A program made the translations under genes and the position numbers. The notes below the pieces were generated by a model that worked only from the letters and a program-made list of their open reading frames with translations, was not told the DNA's origin and ran no database searches. From Bacteroidota bacterium (lineage in GTDB: Bacteria; Bacteroidota; Bacteroidia; NORP154), in assembly GCA_002401055.1 (NCBI GenBank), contig NVRZ01000039.1, positions 1-17,976 of the forward strand: a stretch of DNA of 17,976 nucleotides, written 5' to 3'. The stretch's first letter is position 1. Each line of letters opens with the position of its first letter. Below are positions 1-5,736 of this stretch, piece after piece.

Positions 1-356
1 TGTCTCATACCGGAGCGGCGAGGGCCGGGGTTGACAATTTAACAAAATCACTTGCGGTGGAATGGGGAAAATATGGAGTACGTATAAACTCAGTAGCTCC
101 AGGATTAATTCACTCCAGTGGTATCGACAGCTATGCCGATGAATTTAAAAACTACATTTTCTCAGCTGCGAAGAACAATCAGGCCAACAGATTGGGTACT
201 GAAGAAGAAGTGGCCGCGGCAATTATCTATTTACTGTCACCTGCTGCTGCCTACATAACTGGCGAAACGTTGAAAGTTGACGCAGGCGAATCACTTTACT
301 CGCCAGGCGTGCCACCAAGCGAACACGACAAGAATTCACCTTTTAAAGATGAGTAA
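1..356 (+). CDS. Short-chain dehydrogenase/reductase, PECR/2,4-dienoyl-CoA reductase-like (5' truncated)
   Basis: This is the C-terminal ~117 residues of an SDR-family oxidoreductase; the reading frame is open from base 3, so the gene begins outside the window. The Met at base 57 is internal. Visible SDR landmarks are the helix segment TGAARAGVDNLTKSLAVEWG, the strand RINSVAPG, and the C-terminal LLSPAAAYITGETLKVDAG. Together with the tail SLYSPG these resemble, from memory, mammalian peroxisomal trans-2-enoyl-CoA reductase (PECR) more than 3-ketoacyl-ACP reductases. Known members reduce enoyl- or dienoyl-CoA with NADPH. The residue that is Lys in the classical YxxxK site is Arg here (AAR-AGV), as I recall it is in PECR. 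The gene lies 74 bp upstream of the next gene, in a run of co-directional acyl-CoA genes, where an enoyl-CoA reductase or an AtuB/AtuG-like dehydrogenase would fit. The Rossmann nucleotide-binding half is not visible, so cofactor choice cannot be judged. Confidence 0.85.
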   Translation, partial: SHTGAARAGVDNLTKSLAVEWGKYGVRINSVAPGLIHSSGIDSYADEFKNYIFSAAKNNQANRLGTEEEVAAAIIYLLSPAAAYITGETLKVDAGESLYSPGVPPSEHDKNSPFKDE

Positions 357-430
357 GAATGAGGATTCTGTATGATATAAATTACTATTTTTAACCATCC
401 AGATCAGATAGAAGAAGGGGGCCACCAATC

Positions 431-955
431 ATGAGAAGATATACGTTTCTGATCTTGTTACTTTCGTTGACAATTATGAGTGCAAGTACTGAAAAGGATA
501 AGGATAGAGGATACATTGTAAAGGTTGGTGACCAGGTGCCTGAGTTTAAAGTTATACTCATTGACGGCTCGGAGTTTAGCAATAAAAACTTCAAGGGTAA
601 GATTACGATGCTTCAGTTTACGGCCAGCTGGTGTTCCGTATGTATCAAAGAGATGCCTTTAATCGAAGAGGAAATTTGGAAGGTATACAAAGATAAAGGA
701 CTTGTTTTAGTCGGTATTGACAGAGACGAACCACTGGAAGTGGTAAGAGAGTTCGCCAAAAAGACTGGAATAACATATCCTTTGGCATTGGACCCGGAAG
801 CAGCAGTATTTGCAAAATTTGCTCACATAAAAAGCGGAATAACCAGGAATGTTATCATCGGCAGAGATGGTAAAATCGTATTCCTTACGAGGCTATACGA
901 AAGAAAAGAATTCAATGAAATGAAAGAGGTTATTAAGAAACTTCTGGAATCCTAA
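431..955 (+). CDS. Secreted TlpA/redoxin-like thiol-disulfide protein
   Basis: The 174-aa product has an N-terminal hydrophobic signal-like segment (residues ~4-18, RRYTFLILLLSL then a short polar stretch). A thioredoxin-fold domain of the TlpA/ResA/AhpC-TSA group covers about 30-174. The motif WCSVC (67-71) supplies a CxxC redox pair (Cys68, Cys71); the preceding strand ITMLQFTAS and the following helix KEMPLIEEEIW are typical. The loop normally holding the cis-proline reads GITRNVIIGRDG, so Thr138 stands where TlpA proteins have Pro. Such proteins usually act in the periplasm as disulfide reductases or redoxins. The start was chosen because it gives a complete signal peptide; a purine-rich stretch (agaagaaggg) lies about 10 bases upstream. 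The stop is only 5 bp before the carboxylase gene, so co-transcription is likely although its link to acyl-CoA metabolism is unclear. A lipoprotein Cys is absent, so the protein is probably soluble or held by the uncleaved segment. Confidence 0.85.
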   Translation: MRRYTFLILLLSLTIMSASTEKDKDRGYIVKVGDQVPEFKVILIDGSEFSNKNFKGKITMLQFTASWCSVCIKEMPLIEEEIWKVYKDKGLVLVGIDRDEPLEVVREFAKKTGITYPLALDPEAAVFAKFAHIKSGITRNVIIGRDGKIVFLTRLYERKEFNEMKEVIKKLLES

Positions 956-960
956 ATATC

Positions 961-2544
961 ATGCACGCGTTTAAATCAAAAATAGATCCTAAGTCAGAGA
1001 AGTTCAAGGAGAATCAAGCCTGGATGAAAGGAAAGGTGAAGGAGCTCAATGATCTTCTTGCAAAGAGTCAATGGCAAGGAGAAGAGAAGCACATCGCCAA
1101 AGCCAAGAAAGCGGGAAAGATGCTTGCGCGTGAGCGCATCAAAAAGGTATTGGATTCAAAATCTCCTTATCTTAATTTGTTACCACTGGTCGGATATGGA
1201 AGAGAATCATTTGCTTTAGGTGGAACTATGGCAGCATGTATAGGGCTTGTTAACAAACGCTTGTGTATGGTCATTGCCAACATTGCTACGATCAAAGGTG
1301 GTTCTATCGACCAGGTAACACTAGAAAAAGCATTGCGATTGAACAATATCGCAATGGAGAATAGATTGCCCACTATCTATCTGGTGGAGTCAGCTGGAGC
1401 AAATCTTGAAGAACAAGCTAAAATATTTAACCTCGGGGGAACTAACTTCAGGGAAATTACCCGTAGATCTAAGGAGGGAATACCAACTATCTCGGTGGTT
1501 TTCGGAAATAGTACAGCAGGTGGCGCCTACATACCAGGCATGTCGGATTATGTGATTATGGTGAAGAAACAAGCCAAGGTCTTTCTTGCAGGCCCACCAT
1601 TGGTAAAAATGGCCACGGGAGAGGAGTCGGACGACGAAACTCTTGGAGGAGCTGAAATGCACAGCAGGATATCAGGTGTGTCTGATTTTCTAGCCAAGGA
1701 TGAAAAAGAAGCAATTGAAATTGCCAGAGACTTGATGGCTTTAGTAAACGTTAAAACGCAAGAAGGAGAGCTGCCTCCAAAAGGGGTAGAACCGAAATAC
1801 AATGCTGAAGAACTATTAGGTATTGTGGGCAAAGATCCTCGACAGGGTTTTGACATGCGCGAAATAATTGCACGCATTGTAGATGGATCTGAATTTCTGG
1901 AATTCAAAGCTGAATATGGTCCCACATTGGTTACAGGTTTTGCCAAGATTCACGGATTTAACGTAGGCATATTGGCCAATAACGGCGTGCTTGTTTCGGA
2001 ATCCGCCAATAAAGGCGCTCATTTCATTCAACTTTGTAATCGCAGTAACACACCGCTCATCTTCTTCCAAAATATCACTGGCTTTATGGTCGGTAAAAAA
2101 TATGAGCAAGGAGGAATTATCAAGGATGGAGCTAAAATGATTAATGCAGTTTCAAATAGCGGTGTTCCTGCACTTACGATAATAATTGGAGCTTCCTATG
2201 GCGCTGGTAACTATGCGATGTGCGGAAGGGCTTTTGAACCGAGATTTTTATTTTCCTGGCCCAATTCCAAGATCGCAGTGATGGGTGCTCAACAATTGGC
2301 AGGTGTTATGCAAATGCTAAAAGTGAAAACTGGAAAGGCTGATCTGAAAGACATCCAGAAGGATGCTGACACACTTGCAGAACAAGTTGATGAGCAATCA
2401 AACGCTTTTTATGCAACAGGGCAACTTTGGGACGACGGAGTGATTGACCCTCGCCTAACAAGACATCATTTAGGAATGGGATTGAGCACAATTTTCAATG
2501 CTCCTTTTGAAGGCAACAACGAATACGGAGTATTCAGGATGTAA
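961..2544 (+). CDS. Acyl-CoA carboxylase, carboxyltransferase (beta) subunit, AtuC/MccB-like
   Basis: This 527-aa protein has the full length and both halves of a biotin-dependent acyl-CoA carboxylase carboxyltransferase. Early in the N-terminal half is AKAGKMLARERI. The motifs AGGAYIPGMSDY (187-197) and LAGPPLVKMATGEE follow. The C-terminal half has ITGFMVGKKYEQGGIIKDGAKM (372-393) and GASYGAGNYAMCGRAFEP (410-427), which form the CoA and carboxybiotin sites. The C-terminus YGVFRM is typical of 3-methylcrotonyl- and geranyl-CoA carboxylases. The segment SAGANLEEQAKIF (144-156) lacks the LPRQDEVFP stretch I associate with methylcrotonyl-CoA carboxylase. The phrase PGMSDYV also looks closer to geranyl-CoA carboxylase AtuC. 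The reaction is transfer of CO2 from biotin to the gamma-methyl of a branched 2-enoyl-CoA; the exact substrate cannot be fixed by eye. The next gene starts 2 bp after the stop, implying translational coupling. No alpha (biotin carboxylase/BCCP) subunit is present in the window, so it must be supplied from elsewhere. Confidence 0.93.
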   Translation: MHAFKSKIDPKSEKFKENQAWMKGKVKELNDLLAKSQWQGEEKHIAKAKKAGKMLARERIKKVLDSKSPYLNLLPLVGYGRESFALGGTMAACIGLVNKRLCMVIANIATIKGGSIDQVTLEKALRLNNIAMENRLPTIYLVESAGANLEEQAKIFNLGGTNFREITRRSKEGIPTISVVFGNSTAGGAYIPGMSDYVIMVKKQAKVFLAGPPLVKMATGEESDDETLGGAEMHSRISGVSDFLAKDEKEAIEIARDLMALVNVKTQEGELPPKGVEPKYNAEELLGIVGKDPRQGFDMREIIARIVDGSEFLEFKAEYGPTLVTGFAKIHGFNVGILANNGVLVSESANKGAHFIQLCNRSNTPLIFFQNITGFMVGKKYEQGGIIKDGAKMINAVSNSGVPALTIIIGASYGAGNYAMCGRAFEPRFLFSWPNSKIAVMGAQQLAGVMQMLKVKTGKADLKDIQKDADTLAEQVDEQSNAFYATGQLWDDGVIDPRLTRHHLGMGLSTIFNAPFEGNNEYGVFRM

Positions 2545-2546
2545 TC

Positions 2547-3371
2547 ATGGTATATTCTAAAGAAGATATTTTCAATTTCTCTGATCAGGTATTTGCCCAT
2601 CTAAAGGTGAGCGAGAATGATCATGTGTTGGAAATAACACTCGACCGGCCTGAAAAGAAAAACGCCATGAACCCGGTGATGGTGAACGAGATTGCGTACG
2701 CCATGTCCTATGCTCACCATAACAATGATATTTGGGCAGTAGTATTTGCTGCCAACGGCGACGTATTTTGTGCTGGTGCTGACTTAAAGGCATTTTCTGG
2801 CGAAGCCCAAGAGGAGACAAATTCAACAATTCCTCAACCAGAAACGGAGGTTGTTATCGGTGAGCTGTTCTTACAGGTTCACAAGCCTTGTATAGCTAAA
2901 ATCAATGCACCTGCTTTTGCGGGGGCTTTCTTGCTTATTGGAGGCTGCACGCACATCATTGCCTCAGAAAACGCATCCTTTTCGCTGCCGGAAGTAAAAA
3001 GAGGCATTTGGCCAATGCAGGTGATGGAGAGCCTGCTGAATGTTATGACTCCCAGAAAAGTATTGGGTTTATGTATGACGGGTGGGAAATTAGACGTTGA
3101 AGCCGCCTTCGAATGTGGGCTAGTTTCAAAAGTCACCAGCTCAGCGGAGTTAGACCAAGAAGTGGGTGCACTTTTGGATACAATAAAAGGCAACTCCCCC
3201 ACGGCAATTCGCAAAGGATTGGAAGCGTTTGATGCACTTCGGTCTATCAAATCAGATGAAAAGCATAAGTACCTTCAAAAAATGCTTTACGAGGTAATTA
3301 AATCTGAAGATGCCAAGGAGGGAATAACAGCTTTTAAAGAAAAGCGAAAGCCCAATTGGACTGGGAACTAA
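2547..3371 (+). CDS. Enoyl-CoA hydratase/isomerase family protein (one catalytic Glu replaced)
   Basis: The 274-aa product is a crotonase-fold enzyme. The N-terminal core has LEITLDRPEKKNAMN (28-42) and the first oxyanion-hole loop FCAGADLKAF (74-83). Next are CIAKINAPAFAG (115-126) and FSLPEVKRGIWP (145-156), then the trimer-forming C-terminus SEDAKEGITAFKEKRKPNW. Aligned without gaps to rat mitochondrial enoyl-CoA hydratase from memory, Glu149 matches catalytic Glu164. Leu129 takes the place of Glu144, Ala127 that of the oxyanion glycine, and Thr135 that of the conserved Asp. Enzymes keeping only the second Glu are known among enoyl-CoA isomerases, so either isomerase or altered hydratase activity is possible. 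By position it corresponds to AtuE/LiuC, which hydrate the glutaconyl-CoA product of the upstream carboxylase. It sits 2 bp after the carboxylase gene and 9 bp before the AtuA-like gene, clearly in one transcription unit. Confidence 0.9.
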   Translation: MVYSKEDIFNFSDQVFAHLKVSENDHVLEITLDRPEKKNAMNPVMVNEIAYAMSYAHHNNDIWAVVFAANGDVFCAGADLKAFSGEAQEETNSTIPQPETEVVIGELFLQVHKPCIAKINAPAFAGAFLLIGGCTHIIASENASFSLPEVKRGIWPMQVMESLLNVMTPRKVLGLCMTGGKLDVEAAFECGLVSKVTSSAELDQEVGALLDTIKGNSPTAIRKGLEAFDALRSIKSDEKHKYLQKMLYEVIKSEDAKEGITAFKEKRKPNWTGN

Positions 3372-3380
3372 TATATTGTT

Positions 3381-4763
3381 ATGGCATCAGAAACGGTTAG
3401 GATAGCAGGAGGACAAGGCTTTTACGGCGACAGCCCAGCTGCTGCTATTGCCATCGTAAAAGAAAAAGCATGCGATTATATTGTTAATGACGCACTTGCA
3501 GAGTTGACCATGTCCATTCTTCAGAAGGACAAAATGAAAGATCCCAAACTAGGGTACCCAAGGGATATTGAATTTAATGCCACTACGCTATTTCCATTGG
3601 CGTTTAAAAATGGAATCAAGATCGTTTCCAATTCTGGAGGACTTAACCCGGTTAATGCAGCTAAGCGAGTAGCTGCCATCTTGAACCAACAGGGCATAAC
3701 CGGAGTAAAAATAGCCGCTATCACTGGCGATGACTTTCTTCCAAAGCTAAAGGACGTTCTTGAAAGCGGAAACATATTGTCCAATATGGATACTGCCAAA
3801 CCATTTAGCGAAAACAAATATCCACCCACTCATGCCAACGTATATATAGGAGCCAGAAGCATCAAGGAAGCATTAGATGAAGGGGCAGATATAATTCTTG
3901 CCGGCCGTGTGGCTGATCCATGTTTAACACTCGGGGTATTGGCGTATCACTTTGACTGGGATCTGGAAAAGGACCTGGATAAAATGGCCTGTGGAATATC
4001 AATTGGGCATCTCTTGGAATGCGGCGGACAGGCATCAGGTGGCAATTCTTATGCTGAATGGCCTATGGATTATTCACTCAATAACCTGGGATATCCGATA
4101 GCTGCAGTTTCTGAAGATGGATCAGCGGTTTTCAGCAAGTTGGAAAGTCAGGGAGGAAAGATGTCGAGAAACACATTGCGTGAGCAACTGGTATATGAAA
4201 TACATGATCCTGCTAACTACCTTACTCCTGATGTAACGGTTGACTTAACATCCGTAATAATTGAAGGTTTAGAACCAAATAAAGTCAGCTTTACAGGAGC
4301 AAAAGGAAAAGAAAGGCCAGAAAAACTCAAGATGACCATCGGTCTCATGGAAGGATTTATTACGGAGCAGTTCTTCTTTTTCTCGTGGCCCTATGCACAT
4401 CAAAAGGCCAACAAATTTATTGAAGCTGTGGAACAAATATGGGCCAAACTTCCAATAGAAATTGAAAGTTCCAATCACCGAATAATTGGTTTGAATGGAA
4501 TTCATGAAGATGCTGCCCCCATACCTGAATCAGACAAGTTAGATGACATTAATGAATTGGGAGTACGATTGGCCATCAAACACAAAGATCCGAAAGCCGG
4601 AAAAATAGCCATGCAATCAATCGTATGCTTGGGACTTAACGGTCCACCAGGAGCAATCAGTATGCCTGGATGGGGAAAAATGAACAAGGTTATACTTAGC
4701 CTGTGGCCAACATTGGTAGAGAGAGAATTGGTGGAAGAAAAGGTGGAGATAATAGAATCGTAA
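3381..4763 (+). CDS. AtuA-like protein, N-terminal DUF1446 domain (separate from its C-terminal domain)
   Basis: The 460-aa protein belongs to the acyclic terpene utilisation AtuA family (DUF1446), whose biochemical role is not settled. Family landmarks are RIAGGQGFYGDSP (7-19), IVSNSGGLNP (81-90), GADIILAGRVADPCL (168-182) and HLLECGGQASGG (210-221). Late motifs include RIIGLNGIHED and LNGPPGAISMPGW. The protein ends with WPTLVERELVEEKVEIIES, the usual end of this domain. In many homologues, including Pseudomonas AtuA as I recall it, a ferredoxin-like C-terminal domain of about 100 residues follows in the same chain. Here that domain is encoded separately at 5328-5642. The gene begins 9 bp after the hydratase-like gene. 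Its stop is followed after 7 bp by the left inverted repeat of the GxxExxY cassette. In atu clusters AtuA accompanies the geranyl-CoA carboxylase, so its presence supports an isoprenoid or methyl-branched acyl-CoA pathway. Confidence 0.9.
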   Translation: MASETVRIAGGQGFYGDSPAAAIAIVKEKACDYIVNDALAELTMSILQKDKMKDPKLGYPRDIEFNATTLFPLAFKNGIKIVSNSGGLNPVNAAKRVAAILNQQGITGVKIAAITGDDFLPKLKDVLESGNILSNMDTAKPFSENKYPPTHANVYIGARSIKEALDEGADIILAGRVADPCLTLGVLAYHFDWDLEKDLDKMACGISIGHLLECGGQASGGNSYAEWPMDYSLNNLGYPIAAVSEDGSAVFSKLESQGGKMSRNTLREQLVYEIHDPANYLTPDVTVDLTSVIIEGLEPNKVSFTGAKGKERPEKLKMTIGLMEGFITEQFFFFSWPYAHQKANKFIEAVEQIWAKLPIEIESSNHRIIGLNGIHEDAAPIPESDKLDDINELGVRLAIKHKDPKAGKIAMQSIVCLGLNGPPGAISMPGWGKMNKVILSLWPTLVERELVEEKVEIIES

Positions 4764-4770
4764 TAAATTA

Positions 4771-4805
4771 ATCAGCGAATCACGAATTTGTACGAATAAA
4801 CGAAT
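4771..4805 (+). repeat. Left inverted repeat flanking the GxxExxY gene
   Basis: This 35-bp arm matches the reverse complement of 5290-5324 at 32 of 35 positions, including an uninterrupted 16-base core (acgaatttgtacgaat, 4782-4797). It contains four CGAAT units starting at 4776, 4783, 4793 and 4801. It begins 7 bp after the stop of the AtuA N-domain gene and ends 25 bp before the GxxExxY start codon. Confidence 0.9.
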
Positions 4806-4830
4806 CTGCGCCAGACAACCTATTGCATAT

Positions 4831-5274
4831 ATGAAGAAAGTTCAAGTTTACACGGATGATCTCCTCTATCCTGAACTCAGCTACGAGATAATTGGATGTG
4901 CTTTTGATGTTTTTAATGAATTAGGTTCTGGACATAAGGAAATATATTATCAGAAGGCAATAGCAATTACCTTTGAAGACAAAGGATTAAAGTTTGGAAA
5001 AGAAGTTTATTATCCTTTAAAATTTAGAGACCGAATTGTAGGTAAAAATTTTGCTGATTTCGTAATTGAGAATAAAATTGTTGTTGAGACAAAAAAAGAC
5101 AATCGTTTTTCGAAGGCGCATATTGATCAGGTATTAAATTATTTGAACGTTAGTAAATTGAAGTTGGCTATTCTAATCAATTTTGGACAGGATGGAGTTC
5201 GCTTCAAGAGAATTGTAAACTTTGACAACGAATCTGAAAGCTTGGTTGAGGATATAGAAGTAAGCTATGAATAA
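4831..5274 (+). CDS. GxxExxY family protein (PD-(D/E)XK nuclease-like)
   Basis: The 147-aa product carries the defining motif G34-x-x-E37-x-x-Y40 within NELGSGHKEIYYQKAI. The following pattern is DFVIENKIVVETKK, in which Asp76, Glu86 and Lys88 resemble the D...ExK core of PD-(D/E)XK nucleases. A helical HIDQVLNYLNVSKLKLAILINFG segment is also typical of the family. Length is slightly above the ~120-130 aa usual for GxxExxY proteins because of the C-terminal tail. The family is widespread, often multicopy, and its function is not established; nuclease activity is only inferred from the fold pattern. A hand count gives about 32% GC against roughly 45-55% in sampled lines of the neighbouring atuA-like gene. 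That contrast, and the inverted repeats hugging both sides, suggest acquisition separately from the operon. It is co-directional with the operon and would be carried on its transcript. No ribosome binding site stands out. Confidence 0.88.
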   Translation: MKKVQVYTDDLLYPELSYEIIGCAFDVFNELGSGHKEIYYQKAIAITFEDKGLKFGKEVYYPLKFRDRIVGKNFADFVIENKIVVETKKDNRFSKAHIDQVLNYLNVSKLKLAILINFGQDGVRFKRIVNFDNESESLVEDIEVSYE

Positions 5275-5289
5275 GATATTAAAAATGAC

Positions 5290-5324
5290 ATTCGTTGATT
5301 CGTACAAATTCGTTATTCGTTGAT
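5290..5324 (-). repeat. Right inverted repeat flanking the GxxExxY gene
   Basis: This arm is the reverse complement of 4771-4805 with three mismatches. Its four ATTCG units (5290, 5298, 5308, 5315) mirror the left arm with identical 7-, 10- and 8-base phasing. It begins 15 bp after the GxxExxY stop and ends 3 bp before the start codon of the AtuA C-domain gene. A further CGAAT (5325-5329) overlaps that start codon. Confidence 0.9.
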
Positions 5325-5327
5325 CGA

Positions 5328-5642
5328 ATGGGAAAGATTAAGCTAATTGATATCGCCTCTGCCAGATCCGGAGATAAGAATGATGTCTGCAATATTGGTG
5401 TAATGGCAAATTCCAAAGATGATTACGAAACATTGGTACAACATTTAACTGCCGAAGTTGTAAAAGATCATTTTAAAGGCATGATTAAAGGCGAGGTGAT
5501 CAGATACGAATGGGGTTCAATTGAATCACTCAATTTTGTTTGTCATGGTGCGCTTGATGGCGGAGGTTCCAGAAGCTTGCGCATGGATACCTTAGGCAAG
5601 AACTTCTCTAGCCATTTATTAAGACTAGAATTGGAAGTTTAA
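5328..5642 (+). CDS. AtuA C-terminal (ferredoxin-like) domain as a stand-alone protein
   Basis: The 104-aa product matches the C-terminal domain normally attached to AtuA/DUF1446 proteins. Landmarks are IASARSGDKNDVCNIGVMA (9-27), VKDHFKGMIKGEVIRYE (45-61) and LNFVCHGALDGGGSRSLRMDTLGK (68-91). The frame is open back to 5289, but the only ATG is at 5328, directly before the conserved sequence; the upstream codons lie in the inverted repeat and encode no family residues, so they are excluded. The protein is presumably the partner of the 460-aa AtuA N-domain protein encoded 565 bp upstream, with the GxxExxY cassette wedged between them. Split N and C domains may be ancestral in this lineage or may result from the insertion. 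Because the right repeat abuts the start codon, it replaces the native upstream sequence and could alter translation initiation of this gene. Confidence 0.88.
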   Translation: MGKIKLIDIASARSGDKNDVCNIGVMANSKDDYETLVQHLTAEVVKDHFKGMIKGEVIRYEWGSIESLNFVCHGALDGGGSRSLRMDTLGKNFSSHLLRLELEV

Positions 5643-5736
5643 TATTTTATTTACTCACAATTTCTTAGTATTTTTACTCTGCATGCAGAGCATATTTAAT
5701 CTGCCACCGACAGGTTGGCATTAAACATTATCCCCT
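5643..5736. promoter_or_regulatory. Spacer with a 14-bp perfect palindrome and a second dyad
   Basis: Between the AtuA C-domain gene and the acyl-CoA dehydrogenase lies a perfect palindrome, ctctgcatgcagag (5677-5690). A second, imperfect dyad tgccacc/ggttggca (5703-5720) follows. Neither is followed by a T run on the plus strand, so a terminator is unlikely. The first could be an operator for a dimeric repressor, and the second could be a remnant dispersed hairpin. A weak TAnnTTTA match (5669-5676) could be a -7 element. Function is unproven. Confidence 0.35.

Larger units (their letters stand above)
4771..5324. mobile_element. Putative GxxExxY cassette bounded by 35-bp inverted repeats
   Basis: The 554-bp unit consists of left repeat, one AT-rich GxxExxY gene, and right repeat. 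Removing it would bring the stop of the AtuA N-domain gene and the start of the AtuA C-domain gene to about 11 bp apart, like the other 2-9 bp junctions in this operon, which suggests a clean insertion. No target-site duplication is visible just outside the arms (taataaatta on the left, cgaatgggaa on the right). No transposase is encoded, so movement would have to be in trans or by another route. Calling it mobile is inference from architecture and composition. Confidence 0.5.

Noticed and set aside
57-59. ATG as the start of the SDR gene
   Set aside because: The frame is open to the window edge and the upstream codons encode conserved SDR sequence (SHTGAARAGV...), so this Met is internal.
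1548-1946. 132-aa minus-strand reading frame within the carboxyltransferase gene
   Set aside because: It is a shadow of a strongly conserved enzyme; the translation is Ser/Pro-rich with no motif.
961-2544. Plain propionyl-CoA carboxylase beta subunit
   Set aside because: The YGVFRM end, AtuC-like central segments and AtuA/hydratase neighbours fit the methylcrotonyl/geranyl-CoA branch better; the substrate remains open.
4771-5324. Classical insertion sequence or CRISPR-like array
   Set aside because: No transposase, no target-site duplication, and the CGAAT units are too short and irregular for spacer-repeat structure.
5295-5327. Upstream TTG start for the AtuA C-domain protein
   Set aside because: These codons lie mostly in the inverted repeat and encode no family-conserved residues; ATG 5328 begins right at the domain.
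5677-5690. Palindrome as an intrinsic terminator after the AtuA C-domain gene
   Set aside because: No T run follows on the plus strand, and the palindrome has no loop room for a long stem.
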